16,184 bases of DNA, taken from assembly GCA_003024985.2 (NCBI GenBank), contig PXIH01S0002927.1, one strand, 5' to 3'. Below the pieces are notes generated by a model, which worked only from the letters and a program-made list of their open reading frames with translations, did no database searches and was not told the DNA's origin. The position numbers and the translations under genes were made by a program. Positions 16,093 through 16,184 of the stretch are shown piece after piece. The stretch is from Euperipatoides rowelli. Taxonomy: Eukaryota > Onychophora > Udeonychophora > Euonychophora > Peripatopsidae. Each line of letters starts with the position of its first letter. Position 1 is the first letter of the stretch.

Positions 16093-16184
16093 CAGTGTTG
16101 GGTAAGTTACTTTTTAAAAGTAACTAAGTACAAGTTACAGTTACTTGACAAAAAAAGTAACTAATTACAAGTAAAATTACTTCA
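16093..16184. mobile_element. Left end of a hAT-like (non-autonomous) element, cut by the window edge
   Basis: CAGTGTTGGGTAAGTTACTTT, read as CAGTGTTGGG followed by AAGTTACTT/AAGTAACT alternations, is the characteristic start of widespread short hAT-type elements in animals. A perfect 10-base inverted repeat (16105-16114 and 16116-16125, AGTTACTTTT/AAAAGTAACT) and further GTTACTT/AAGTAAC copies to the window end fit the subterminal repeats of such elements. The family call rests on recalled resemblance; the right terminus and target duplication are not in view. Confidence 0.6.

Overview
The window is AT-rich nuclear DNA from an animal, most likely an invertebrate. The evidence is GT-AG introns, a full-length ATM kinase gene, Ty1/copia-type and hAT-type transposable elements, and satellite-like tandem repeats. 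The phylum cannot be fixed by eye. Two ambiguous bases (4803 and 5846) point to a draft assembly.

Layout. 1-360 carries a short foldback element with matching GC-rich termini in otherwise AT-rich DNA. 360-1940 is mostly non-coding, with at best weak exon candidates on the minus strand. 1942-2556 (minus strand) holds the first two coding exons of an unidentified gene with clear splice signals. 2557-3014 is probably a promoter region shared with the plus-strand gene, with a CCAAT box, two CATGTG E-boxes and a YY1-like site. 3015-3731 is probably a 5' UTR intron plus leader.

3732-12185 is the centrepiece: one uninterrupted 2817-codon reading frame encoding a complete ATM (ataxia telangiectasia mutated) PI3K-like kinase. 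It has the N-terminal TAN region, a long helical solenoid, the FAT domain, the kinase domain with its catalytic residues, and the C-terminal FATC. The vertebrate gene spreads this coding sequence over about 60 exons; here no coding intron is seen. A poly(A) signal follows at 12276.

12280-16184 is a transposon graveyard: a frameshifted acidic reading frame that may be a transposase N-terminus (12853-13171); a 5'- and 3'-truncated, frameshifted Ty1/copia polyprotein (about 13610-15540) running from gag through protease to integrase, with no reverse transcriptase; a roughly 450 bp satellite-like array built on a GTCATTCATCAT-type unit, which abuts the point where copia coding homology stops; and, at the right edge, the first 92 bp of a probable hAT-type element starting CAGTGTTGGG.

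Only ATM and the divergent minus-strand gene look like functional host genes. Their head-to-head arrangement resembles ATM-NPAT of vertebrates in geometry, but the minus-strand peptide is not recognisable as NPAT.
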